Below, in pieces: positions 6,824-13,376 of a stretch of DNA of 13,376 bases. The DNA is from an uncultured Fretibacterium sp. (GTDB lineage: Bacteria; Synergistota; Synergistia; Synergistales; Aminobacteriaceae). Position 1 is the first letter of the stretch; each line of letters begins with the position of its first letter. The notes below the pieces were generated by a model, which searched no databases, had not been told where the DNA came from, and worked only from the letters and a program-made list of their open reading frames with translations. Location: positions 1 through 13,376 of the forward strand of contig CALAUZ010000214.1 of NCBI GenBank assembly GCA_937892105.1. Reading direction: 5' to 3'. The position numbers were made by a program, and so were the translations under genes.

Positions 6824-7672
6824 ATGAAACACTTTCTCACAATAACACTAATTCTCGCAGTAATGGCCTCATGCGCTTACGCCCTGCCCGTGAAACATGA
6901 ACAGTGCTGCACGGCCTCAGAACTTAGGGAGCTGAACAAGGAGGACGTTGCGGGAGGAAAAGGCACATTGCATGGCAATTTTGCGTTTGTGCGTGATGAC
7001 GCGAGGGAGGAAGACGCGATAAAGGAGATTGGGTTCATGACGCTCAAACACGGTGCATTCATCGGACTTCATGAACACAAGGACAACGAGGACGCATATC
7101 TCATTCTCTCAGGAACGGGGATATTCACGGACGGTTCCGGCAACGCATGGATAGTGAAGCCCGGAGATATGACGATAGCACGTCCGGGACAAATGCACGG
7201 TCTCGCCAATCTCTATGCTGATGATTTGGTGTTCCTTGACATCATCGCTAAGAATGCCGGAGCAAACCTCGAAGCCATAAAATCCAGCCCAACGCCTCAA
7301 TATTTCCCCGCAGAAAAACTCTTTGACCGCAACAGTGAACATGCTGGCGGAACGGGAGAAGGAACACTTTACGGGAAGTTTGCGTTCAGGAGGGAACAGG
7401 CTACAGAGGATCAGGCGGTGAAGGAGATCGGGCTAATGACGTTGAAGCCAGGAGACAGCATAGGGCTTCACAAGCATGACGCGAACGAGGACACGTATAT
7501 TATTCTCGCTGGCAATGGAATTTTCACTGACGGTGAGGGTAATGAATATGCTGTCGGGGCTTGGTCGGTAACGATTGCCGGGCCTGGAGAATCTCATGCA
7601 CTGAAGAATACTGGTACGGAGGATTTAGTGTTCATTGACCTCATAGCACAGAACCACGCACTGAATAAGTAG
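6824..7672 (+). CDS. Exported two-domain cupin (bicupin)
   Basis: The 282-residue protein starts with a signal peptide (MKHFLTITLILAVMASCAYA, likely cut after A20), so it should be periplasmic or secreted. A cysteine at 17 is not in a good lipobox. It holds two cupin domains in tandem, about 47-143 and 180-276. Each has the metal set H-x-H, E, H: H83, H85, E89, H125 in the first and H216, H218, E222, H258 in the second, all exactly 133 residues apart. Flanking text also matches (GTLHGNFAF with GTLYGKFAF, NEDAYLILSGTGIFTDG with NEDTYIILAGNGIFTDG). Cupins of this type bind a divalent metal and may act as enzymes or ligand sensors; no reaction can be named. AAGGAGGAG (6808-6816) precedes the ATG. 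No terminator separates it from the antiporter-like gene, so co-transcription is likely. Confidence 0.85.
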   Translation: MKHFLTITLILAVMASCAYALPVKHEQCCTASELRELNKEDVAGGKGTLHGNFAFVRDDAREEDAIKEIGFMTLKHGAFIGLHEHKDNEDAYLILSGTGIFTDGSGNAWIVKPGDMTIARPGQMHGLANLYADDLVFLDIIAKNAGANLEAIKSSPTPQYFPAEKLFDRNSEHAGGTGEGTLYGKFAFRREQATEDQAVKEIGLMTLKPGDSIGLHKHDANEDTYIILAGNGIFTDGEGNEYAVGAWSVTIAGPGESHALKNTGTEDLVFIDLIAQNHALNK

Positions 7673-7689
7673 CAGATGTTCACATACAA

Positions 7690-7722
7690 GCCCCTCTGCC
7701 GAAAACAGGGGGGTATATTTTT
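7690..7722 (+). terminator. Rho-independent terminator after the cupin gene
   Basis: An 8-bp stem (7691-7698 with 7706-7713, one G-U wobble, extendable by a further wobble) with loop CCGAAAA is followed by TATATTTTT. It lies 18 bases after the cupin stop. Confidence 0.9.
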
Positions 7723-7961
7723 GCCGTAAAACGTTATTTCAATGGCAGTGAACTGTAAGAATTGCTCTGCTAACCTTCATACGATTAACACATAATTATT
7801 AAATCAAATATTTTTAGGAGGTATAGGAACATAAAACATCATGACACGCTGAGTTTCCCCCACGTTGACGAAGTATTGCAGTGCCATCTTCAAAAATTTT
7901 GGGCAAATTATAGAACAGGCAGCGTAATTATCAATTTGTATTTCAAATTATATGTTCACAA
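7723..7961. other. Convergent gene-poor region, AT-rich
   Basis: These 239 bases separate the plus-strand cupin from the minus-strand thioesterase. They contain an orphan AGGAGG (7816-7821), an uncertain reading frame described separately, and a 6-bp AT hairpin (7933-7938 with 7944-7949). I see no convincing T-tailed terminator for the incoming minus-strand operon and no RNA gene. Confidence 0.6.
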
Positions 7962-8007
7962 TTATAGGGAAGCCTCCTGTGTCAAAAGTTTTTCCAGCCA
8001 GTCATGA
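7831..8007 (+). pseudogene. Possible gene remnant with a ribosome site but an ATA in place of ATG
   Basis: A perfect AGGAGG (7816-7821) is followed 9 bases later by ATA AAA CAT CAT GAC. The frame stays open for 58 codons (IKHHDTLSFPHVDEVL...) to a TGA at 8005-8007, which lies antisense inside the thioesterase gene. A single G-to-A change of an ATG would explain the layout. The nearest ATG (7841) is out of frame and gives only three codons. No family is recognised. The overlap with the opposite gene and the short length make chance quite possible. Confidence 0.2.
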
Positions 8008-8390
8008 AGTGCGTTCCCATCTCGCAGTAATTTCCCGTCAGTTGATGTGAAAGCGTGCTTCGTGTAACCTTCTGCGGCAATCTTCCCCGTATCAGCGTGG
8101 AATATACGGCATGTGAACACAATACTTACTTTTGAGAGCTTCGTTATTGTTGTCTCGATGTCTATTTCATCGTCATAGTACAGTGAGGATTTGTAGCGGC
8201 AATGAGCCTCAACCACAGGAAGCAATATACCTTCAGCCTCCCAGAGTGCGAAACTCTTTCCGTTTGCCCGGCAGAAGTCCGACCTTCCCATCTCGAACCA
8301 GTCCATATAGCGGCCGTAATATGCCACTCCCATTTTGTCAGTCTCTCCGTAACGTACACGGGTACGGGTTATCTGTTTTGCGTTTGACAT
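7962..8390 (-). CDS. Hotdog-fold acyl-CoA thioesterase, YbgC/4-hydroxybenzoyl-CoA thioesterase family
   Basis: The 142-residue cytoplasmic protein has the family signature near its N-terminus: RVRYGETDKMGVAYYGRYMDWFEMGR, with D18 as the expected catalytic aspartate and the central helix after it. Length and the later strands (HCRYKSSLYYDDEIDIETTI, KIAAEGYTKHAFTSTDGK) also fit. Members hydrolyse acyl-CoA or aryl-CoA thioesters to acid plus CoA; the chain type cannot be told from the sequence. The start at 8388-8390 has GGGAGG at 8403-8408, about 12 bases upstream. It lies 71 bases after the flavoprotein gene on the same strand, and a hairpin in the gap covers its ribosome site. It is the last gene of the TAXI-TRAP block, and its role there would be to release CoA from a metabolite of the imported solute (inference). 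Confidence 0.88.
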   Translation of the reverse strand: MSNAKQITRTRVRYGETDKMGVAYYGRYMDWFEMGRSDFCRANGKSFALWEAEGILLPVVEAHCRYKSSLYYDDEIDIETTITKLSKVSIVFTCRIFHADTGKIAAEGYTKHAFTSTDGKLLRDGNALHDWLEKLLTQEASL

Positions 8391-8402
8391 TATAATATTG
8401 CG

Positions 8403-8444
8403 CCTCCCTGAGTTTTCATGTATATAGTATCATACTCAGAGAGG
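8403..8444 (-). promoter_or_regulatory. Hairpin masking the thioesterase ribosome binding site
   Basis: On the minus strand CCTCTCTGAGT (8444-8434) pairs with ACTCAGGGAGG (8413-8403) over 11 bp with one G-U wobble, around a 20-base AT-rich loop. The 3' arm contains the GGGAGG of the thioesterase gene. No T-run follows, so it is not an ordinary terminator. The same stretch could hold a weak minus-strand promoter (TTGCCC, 16 bases, TATATA). Confidence 0.5.
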
Positions 8445-8461
8445 GCAAAATATATTCTTAC

Positions 8462-9985
8462 TTAGTACACAAACTCTTTCTCGTACTCAGGATTTGCGTC
8501 AGGGTAATCCGTCCGGTTATGCGTACCCCTGCTCTCCTTCCTGTTAAACGCCGCCTTTGCAATAAGGTGAACAGCCAGAGCCGTCTGCTGTGTCAAATCA
8601 TCGCGTGAAGTCTCAGGGTCAGACAATATCTTTTGCGTAGCCTCCAAAGCCTCCTGCAAATCCGTACCATTCCTGTAAACTCTCAGAGAATGTCCCGCAA
8701 CCTTCTGTATTTCCGCAAGGTACTTCGTTCTCACATCATCATCACGGTGATAAACTGCCGGACGTTCGGAAATTTCGCGTTCAAGTTCACCAGTCCTCAT
8801 TATACCCTCAGCACAGAGAAGCCCTGACATTGTAGCCTGACTTGCAGCATTCCCAGCGCACCTGCAGGCACCATGAATACCCCCGCAAGCCTCGCCAATC
8901 GCGTATAGTCCCGCAACATCAGACTCGTAATTCCTGTCAACACGAATACCTCCCGAAAAACTGTGAGGCATTGGCCCGACTTCAAGAAGCTCTCTCTTTG
9001 GGTCGCAGCCGCTCTGCATAAGCCTGTTATAGAACCAAGGGTAAGCCTTTAGTACGTTCACATCTATGTGTCTAAGGTCTACCCATATTCCGCCATGAGG
9101 GTTGCCTTTGCCCTTTGCAACCTGCTTCCAGATTTCGTGGTTTATGAGGGATTTTGGCGCGCCCGCCTCACCCTGCGGCCTGACTTCAAGCAGGAAGCGT
9201 TCCCCGTCAGCGTTGAGGAGATAGCCGCCTTCACCAAGCATTGCTGTTGGACATGGTTCACCCACAGCATCGGCAGGTGTCATCATTACCATAGGTTCAA
9301 ACTCTATGAACTCGATATCGACAAGGTTAGCACCAGCATTCTTCGCCATTCCTAAAGTGTTGCCCTTAACATCATCGGGATATGTTGACGTTCCTAGAAG
9401 GTTGCCAACTCCTCCCCATGACGCAACAACTACAGGCGCATAAACGTTATATGGTTCTCCTCCGTCCTCTATGACTGTGAAACCGTCAATCTTCCCATCG
9501 TCATTCTTCAGGAGGTTTACGACTACACATTTGCGGTGAAACTCTATCCCTGCCTCCTCAAGCCTCTTCAGCATTACACGTTCTATCTCAACGCCTATAA
9601 GGTTAGTTGTCTGGCATAATGAGCGCGGGTATTTGTGGCCTGAAACATGGCGCAGCTTTATGCTCCCGTCCTCATTGCGGGCAAAATCAACTCCCCATCT
9701 GCATAACAGCTCGTAGCCCCTGAGAGTATTTTCCGCCATCTCGCGGACTAACTCCTTGTTGCCGATGTTATAGCCCGCTGAAAGCATGTCATTCGCGTAT
9801 TGTTCGGGGGTATCGCCGTAAGGGTTATCGGGAAGAACAAAGTTTATCGCCGCAATGTATGGTGTTCCGCCGAGACCATTGGCGTAAATCGCAATGTCAT
9901 TCAATCCCTCCTCATGGAGACGCGCAGCAGCTGCAAGAGCCGCAAGTCCGCTTCCCGCAATCGCAGCTTTGTGATGCCTGCTCAT
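8462..9985 (-). CDS. Lone FAD-dependent oxidoreductase of the fumarate reductase/succinate dehydrogenase flavoprotein family
   Basis: The 507-residue protein starts with a dinucleotide-binding loop (AIAGSGLAALAAAARL, 8-23). It has the family landmarks GYLLNADGERF (254-264), a catalytic-type histidine in HSFSGGIRVD (H341), the FAD-closing motif GLYAIGEACGGIHGACRCAGN (359-379) and the C-terminal ESRGTHNRTDYP (484-495). No signal peptide, heme domain or FeS subunit is present, so it should be a soluble cytoplasmic enzyme. Where family members have P-R-D with the proton-shuttling arginine, this one appears to read P277-K278-S279. That suggests a different substrate or direction. Three cysteines (C367, C374, C376) crowd the FAD loop, two of them at usual Asn and Leu positions. 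It overlaps the TRAP permease by 4 bases (ATGA), indicating translational coupling. L-aspartate oxidase, adenylylsulfate reductase alpha and ketosteroid dehydrogenase are related alternatives. Confidence 0.82.
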   Translation of the reverse strand: MSRHHKAAIAGSGLAALAAAARLHEEGLNDIAIYANGLGGTPYIAAINFVLPDNPYGDTPEQYANDMLSAGYNIGNKELVREMAENTLRGYELLCRWGVDFARNEDGSIKLRHVSGHKYPRSLCQTTNLIGVEIERVMLKRLEEAGIEFHRKCVVVNLLKNDDGKIDGFTVIEDGGEPYNVYAPVVVASWGGVGNLLGTSTYPDDVKGNTLGMAKNAGANLVDIEFIEFEPMVMMTPADAVGEPCPTAMLGEGGYLLNADGERFLLEVRPQGEAGAPKSLINHEIWKQVAKGKGNPHGGIWVDLRHIDVNVLKAYPWFYNRLMQSGCDPKRELLEVGPMPHSFSGGIRVDRNYESDVAGLYAIGEACGGIHGACRCAGNAASQATMSGLLCAEGIMRTGELEREISERPAVYHRDDDVRTKYLAEIQKVAGHSLRVYRNGTDLQEALEATQKILSDPETSRDDLTQQTALAVHLIAKAAFNRKESRGTHNRTDYPDANPEYEKEFVY

Positions 9986-11955
9986 ACTGTAGTAACCCCT
10001 TTCGTTCCTCTCGCACTGATTATGAGGATCGCAATTCCGAGAACAGCACCGACTATCGAACTTACCATTTCAGGAGCGATTAAGCACAGCGCAGCCGCAA
10101 AAAGCAATACCCTCTCTATGACGTTAAGATTGCGTTTGTAGAAGCCGGCTACCATTATCGCCAGGAAGTATGTCCCAAGTGCAAGCTGTATCGTGGCTAT
10201 TACTATTTCCTGAACCGAACCTTTCAGCAGTAATGGAGGGTTATACACGAACACGAACGGTACAAGGAAGCCAACCATCGCGAACGTAAAGCCTTTAAGC
10301 CCCGTCTTCATCGCGTCAGCACCGGCAATTCCCGCCGCAGTGTATGACGCAACGCACACAGGAGGCGTAATCTGCGCCATTATCCCGTAGTAGAACACGA
10401 ACATGTTTGCGCAGAGATTTGCTGTTGAAGGTTCCAACCCAGTCTGAAGGAGTATGGGCTGAATGCAGGGGACAAACAGTATTACGCCGACAAGATACGC
10501 CGCTACCGTAGGAAGTGCCATTCCCAAAATCATGCACCCTGCCATCGCTATGCACATAGCTATGAAAAGGTAGCTTGTGCCCAGTGAACGTATCAGGACA
10601 GAAAGGTTAGTTGCCAGTGAAGTCTGCTGGGTTACAACGTTGATGATTATTCCGCAGGCAGCTGTAGGAATTGCTATTGCCGCAGCCTGTTTCGCACCGT
10701 CAACGCAGCAGTCCCATAACTGCCGAAGGTTCAAGAAGTCGGACTTGTTCACGAAATAGTTTATGACATCGCACGCAAGGCAGGAGAATATTCCGACCAT
10801 ACCCGCACGCATAAGCGAGTAGCCGCGTATTATCCACACTACGAGAAGTATTGCTGGAACAAGAAGGTAAAGCCTGTACATTATGGGACGGTCAACACGT
10901 ATTGAAGCATCGGCTTTGGAATCGAGATTTGCAGCACGTTTTGCCGCTATCTTATCGACAAGCACGAATACAGCAAAGTAATACGCAACCGCAGGAATTA
11001 TCGCACTCGCCGCAATGGACATGTAATTAACGCCCAGCATTTCGGCCATGATGAAAGCTCCAACTCCCATAATCGGCGGCATAATCTGTCCTCCTGTCGA
11101 AGCTACAGCCTCAACCGCTCCTGCCTCTTCAGGTTCATAGCCTATCTTCTTCATCATAGGGATAGTCATAACGCCTGTAGTTGCAACGTTGGCCACAGCA
11201 CTTCCCGAAATCATGCCCATTAACCCTGACGATAACACTGCTGCTTTTGCCGGGCCTCCTGATGACTTGTTCGACAGCTTCATACCCATATCTATTAACA
11301 GCTGGCCGCCTCCGATTGTCGAGAAGAACGCACCGAATACTATGAAATAGAACAGAGTATTTGCGCTTGTGAGAAGCGGTGTACCGAACACGCCGCTTTC
11401 AGTCATTGTCATTCCGGAAGTGAACTCCTCGATGAACTGGTCAAAAGGCTTCAGGTTAGTGTGGAAAATGCCGGGAAGGTACGGCGATACCCACGCGAAT
11501 ATTATGAATGCCGTTATGAACCCTGCCAATATTCCGCCGAGCGTCCTGTATACCGCAACAAGAAGCAGCAGTATAGCCACAACCATAGCTGCATGGTCAA
11601 TGTTCATTACCTCGTCGACACCGAGAACGTAATCATTGAGGCGGGGAAACTGCGTCAGAATGTACCAGAGAAGGTACGCTATTCCGGCATATGCGAGAAG
11701 GTCTATACAGTTGAGCCAGGAATATTTGTTCAGAAGGGAAGGTTCGGGGACTGTTCCTGCATTTTCTGCGGCCTTATTGATTTTCTTCCTGTAGCCGTAA
11801 TCAGCAGGGTAGTAAATGAACACTAGGGTCAGCGCAAATATAAGATGTATCGGACTTTGAAGCATTGGCGCAAACTGTTTCACCAACGCTATATACATTT
11901 GGAACGCAAAGAATGCCACTGTTACGAGTATTGCTGCTACGTTACGTATACCCAT
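9982..11955 (-). CDS. Fused TRAP transporter permease (DctQM-type, TAXI class)
   Basis: The 657-residue membrane protein joins the small (Q) and large (M) TRAP permease subunits. The first 150 or so residues hold several helices with a basic loop (YGYRKKINKAAENAG). The M part has the hallmark SGSAVANVATTGVMTIPM (about 250-267), KKIGYEPEEAGAVEAVASTGG and QIMPPIMGVGAFIMAEMLG. Such fused permeases work with TAXI binding proteins and import solutes with a sodium or proton gradient through the cytoplasmic membrane. The next gene upstream is exactly such a TAXI protein. I place the start at the ATG at 11953-11955. The in-frame GTG four codons earlier overlaps the AAGGAG ribosome site itself, so it is unlikely. 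The stop overlaps the flavoprotein start. A stable hairpin precedes the gene. Confidence 0.94.
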   Translation of the reverse strand: MGIRNVAAILVTVAFFAFQMYIALVKQFAPMLQSPIHLIFALTLVFIYYPADYGYRKKINKAAENAGTVPEPSLLNKYSWLNCIDLLAYAGIAYLLWYILTQFPRLNDYVLGVDEVMNIDHAAMVVAILLLLVAVYRTLGGILAGFITAFIIFAWVSPYLPGIFHTNLKPFDQFIEEFTSGMTMTESGVFGTPLLTSANTLFYFIVFGAFFSTIGGGQLLIDMGMKLSNKSSGGPAKAAVLSSGLMGMISGSAVANVATTGVMTIPMMKKIGYEPEEAGAVEAVASTGGQIMPPIMGVGAFIMAEMLGVNYMSIAASAIIPAVAYYFAVFVLVDKIAAKRAANLDSKADASIRVDRPIMYRLYLLVPAILLVVWIIRGYSLMRAGMVGIFSCLACDVINYFVNKSDFLNLRQLWDCCVDGAKQAAAIAIPTAACGIIINVVTQQTSLATNLSVLIRSLGTSYLFIAMCIAMAGCMILGMALPTVAAYLVGVILFVPCIQPILLQTGLEPSTANLCANMFVFYYGIMAQITPPVCVASYTAAGIAGADAMKTGLKGFTFAMVGFLVPFVFVYNPPLLLKGSVQEIVIATIQLALGTYFLAIMVAGFYKRNLNVIERVLLFAAALCLIAPEMVSSIVGAVLGIAILIISARGTKGVTTV

Positions 11956-11966
11956 AATTTTTTTCA

Positions 11967-11972
11967 CTCCTT
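11967..11972 (-). promoter_or_regulatory. Ribosome binding site that sets the TRAP permease start
   Basis: AAGGAG on the minus strand ends 11 bases before the ATG at 11955. The in-frame GTG at 11967-11965 shares a base with this site, so it cannot be served by it. Confidence 0.7.
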
Positions 11973-11989
11973 GTGATGATTATGATGAT

Positions 11990-12028
11990 GGGGAAAAGGA
12001 GACCCGCCTAATGTGTGTATTAAGCGGG
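11990..12028 (-). terminator. Hairpin between TAXI and TRAP genes, leaky terminator or mRNA stabiliser
   Basis: On the minus strand CCCGCTTAAT (12028-12019) pairs with ATTAGGCGGG (12012-12003) over 10 bp with one wobble, around a 6-base ACACAC loop. It can extend by about three pairs outward. The bases after it (TCTCCTTTTCCCC) are pyrimidine-rich but not a clean T-run, so partial termination or protection of the upstream mRNA end is more likely than a full stop. It begins 17 bases after the TAXI gene. Confidence 0.6.
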
Positions 12029-12045
12029 CCTTGAATGGTCAATGC

Positions 12046-13059
12046 TTATTTGAAATCGTCATATTCATAGCCCATTTCGGCATAATACTTAATTGCGCCG
12101 GGGTGGAGAGGTGCGCCGTTAAGGTCATGTTTCCCAGCCGTCTTGGGGTCAAACCACTTCAGTGATGCCACCGCTGCTGCTATATCGTCCTTGTTCTCGC
12201 AGATTGACTTAGTAAGCGCGTAGGCTACATCATCAGGCATTGAGGCGGGGACTATAACATTCTGCTGTGAACCCATCGTCTGAATGTCCTTGTCCTGCTT
12301 GTTCCATGTACCTGCTGTCATCGTGAGAGGAGCATAGCCCATCTTGTTGAGGTTGGCGAGGGTTTCGGGGGCTAACTGTACGAAGTGCATGTCATGGGTA
12401 AGGCAGATTTCAGTTGTTGTTGACTGTCCGGCATCAACGTGGTCAATCGTCGCGTCGTAAAGGTCGTCCTGAATACCTGACTTTATCGCGTCCGTCCCTG
12501 ACTTCTCCCATGTCGCAAACGCAAGGAAGTCCTCAACTGATATTCCGCAAGCCTCGATTACGCGTTCGGCTGTGAGTTCGCCCAATGTACCGTTCTTCTT
12601 CGTTATGAGCCTTACGGGGACTTTCTTTGCGATTACTTCCTCGATTGTCGTGCAGCCTGTCTTGTCAACAAATGCCTTCGTGAACATGATGTTTGCGAAA
12701 GCGTGGCCGAGTCCGCCGGCAATGCTCCGTACATCAGGGCAGTCTCCGAACTGGTAATCTGCCTTCTTGCGCTCATAGCTCCAGAGTGATGGGCCTGCAT
12801 TCCCTACGATGAGATCTGCACGCTTCCTCTGAATGAGTACTGGTGCGCCTACTCCGCCGGGTGAGTTGGTTGTGAGGTCGATTGTTGAGCCTTCGGGAAG
12901 ACCTTTCAGCATTGCACCCTGAATTGCCGCTGAGACAGAGTATGCTCCAGTTCCGACTTCCTGAGCCGCAAAGATGAGCTTTACGGGTTCAGAGAGTTCC
13001 GCACATGCTGCGAATGTTAAGCACAGCACTAACACTAACGCTACAACTACTTTCTTCAT
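12046..13059 (-). CDS. TAXI-family TRAP transporter solute-binding protein
   Basis: The 337-residue product begins with a signal peptide (MKKVVVALVLVLCLTFAACA, likely cut after A20; C19 is not in a strong lipobox). The mature start VKLIFAAQEVGTGAYSVSAAIQGAM matches the TAXI pattern of a strand, a G-T-G turn and a helix. The C-terminus has the family ending LHPGAIKYYAEMGYE. TAXI proteins bind organic acids or amino-acid-like solutes in the periplasm and deliver them to a fused TRAP permease, here the next gene. The ligand is unknown. GGAGG at 13067-13071 precedes the ATG. It lies 39 bases downstream of an unidentified membrane protein gene with no terminator between, so the operon may start outside the window. 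Confidence 0.94.
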   Translation of the reverse strand: MKKVVVALVLVLCLTFAACAELSEPVKLIFAAQEVGTGAYSVSAAIQGAMLKGLPEGSTIDLTTNSPGGVGAPVLIQRKRADLIVGNAGPSLWSYERKKADYQFGDCPDVRSIAGGLGHAFANIMFTKAFVDKTGCTTIEEVIAKKVPVRLITKKNGTLGELTAERVIEACGISVEDFLAFATWEKSGTDAIKSGIQDDLYDATIDHVDAGQSTTTEICLTHDMHFVQLAPETLANLNKMGYAPLTMTAGTWNKQDKDIQTMGSQQNVIVPASMPDDVAYALTKSICENKDDIAAAVASLKWFDPKTAGKHDLNGAPLHPGAIKYYAEMGYEYDDFK

Positions 13060-13098
13060 GGTAATACCTCCAATGAATATATTTCTGCCGGCAAAAAA

Positions 13099-13376
13099 TC
13101 ACCGGTCATTACCGCAAAACTTTTGGATTACGAACGGCCATATCACCGCCGCAAACAACATTGAGATTACCGCATGAACGAAAATACCGCCCTGTTCCGT
13201 GATGAAAGGAGCCAGGAAGTTCACGCAGCCTTTTCTCGCCATGAAATACAACGCGTAATACAATCCAAGCCCAATGCCGGAAATAATTACGCCCTTAACG
13301 TTGAAGCCTGACGCACGGAACTTGACATACTTCCTTTCGAGAAGCCTCCCGATAATCAGCCCCGCCAGTTTTCCGC
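13099..13376 (-). CDS. C-terminal part of an unidentified membrane protein (partial)
   Basis: A minus-strand frame enters from the right edge and runs for 91 codons to a TGA at 13101-13099. The visible part reads GKLAGLIIGRLLERKYVKF at its start. It then has two clear hydrophobic segments, GVIISGIGLGLYYALYFMA and HAVISMLFAAVIWPFVI, and a short polar end QKFCGNDR. The upstream GKLAGLIIG stretch could be the end of another helix. I do not recognise the family; it does not look like a TRAP Q subunit. The basic loop RLLERKYVKFRASG suggests a cytoplasmic side. It is 39 bases upstream of the TAXI gene and probably in the same transcript, so a role in the same uptake system is possible but unproven. 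Confidence 0.7.
   Translation of the reverse strand, partial: GKLAGLIIGRLLERKYVKFRASGFNVKGVIISGIGLGLYYALYFMARKGCVNFLAPFITEQGGIFVHAVISMLFAAVIWPFVIQKFCGNDR

Noticed and set aside
11956..11967. GTG start four codons upstream in the TRAP permease
   Set aside because: The GTG overlaps the AAGGAG ribosome site, while the ATG at 11955 is at normal spacing from it.
13081..13105. Hairpin gccgg...ccggt with T-run between the unknown membrane gene and TAXI as a terminator
   Set aside because: Only about 4-5 bp pair, and the T-run is in the loop, not after the stem.

Overview
The window looks like chromosome from a free-living, probably anaerobic and fermentative, diderm bacterium. It holds two complete binding-protein-dependent secondary carriers for small organic acids or similar solutes: a tripartite tricarboxylate transporter (TTT) and a TAXI-type TRAP transporter. 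It also holds a stand-alone complex-I-like ion-pumping subunit and a fumarate-reductase-like flavoprotein with no iron-sulfur or heme partner in view. Base composition is moderate (high forties percent G+C by eye), start sites usually carry strong AGGAGG ribosome sites, and coding is dense. This mix is typical of Synergistota and related anaerobes. That placement is an inference from gene content, not from a phylogenetic marker.

Layout. (1) Positions 1-107 may hold the tail of a plus-strand gene entering from the left. (2) 126-1232, minus strand: a housekeeping run of a HINT-type histidine-triad hydrolase, ribosomal protein bS21 (rpsU) and a YqeY/GatB-like protein, with a clear terminator after rpsU. 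(3) 1233-1461: an AT-rich divergent promoter region with an imperfect inverted repeat. (4) 1462-4626, plus strand: tctC-tctB-tctA, a full TTT uptake operon closed by a strong terminator. (5) 4794-7672, plus strand: a 661-residue NuoL/MrpA-like ion-translocating membrane protein followed 44 bases later by an exported two-domain cupin, closed by a strong terminator. (6) 7714-7961: a gene-poor convergent region with an orphan ribosome site and a possible dead reading frame. (7) 13376-7962, minus strand: the end of an unrecognised membrane protein, a TAXI binding protein, a fused TRAP permease, a lone FAD flavoprotein that overlaps the permease by 4 bases, and a hotdog-fold acyl-CoA thioesterase.

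How they may work together. The TTT operon should capture a carboxylate in the periplasm and import it with an ion gradient. The orphan antiporter-like subunit may make or use such a gradient. The minus-strand block reads as an uptake-and-process cassette: the TAXI protein captures a solute, the fused permease imports it using sodium or protons, and a soluble flavoprotein oxidoreductase plus a thioesterase act on it or its CoA ester. Substrates cannot be read from the sequence. In both transport operons a stable hairpin lies directly after the binding-protein gene, which would fit making more binding protein than permease. A third hairpin overlaps the ribosome site of the thioesterase.

I see no RNA gene, insertion sequence, CRISPR array or phage gene. 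The most unusual pieces are the TAXI-TRAP/flavoprotein/thioesterase cassette, the orphan antiporter subunit paired with an exported bicupin, and the RNA hairpins between operon genes.
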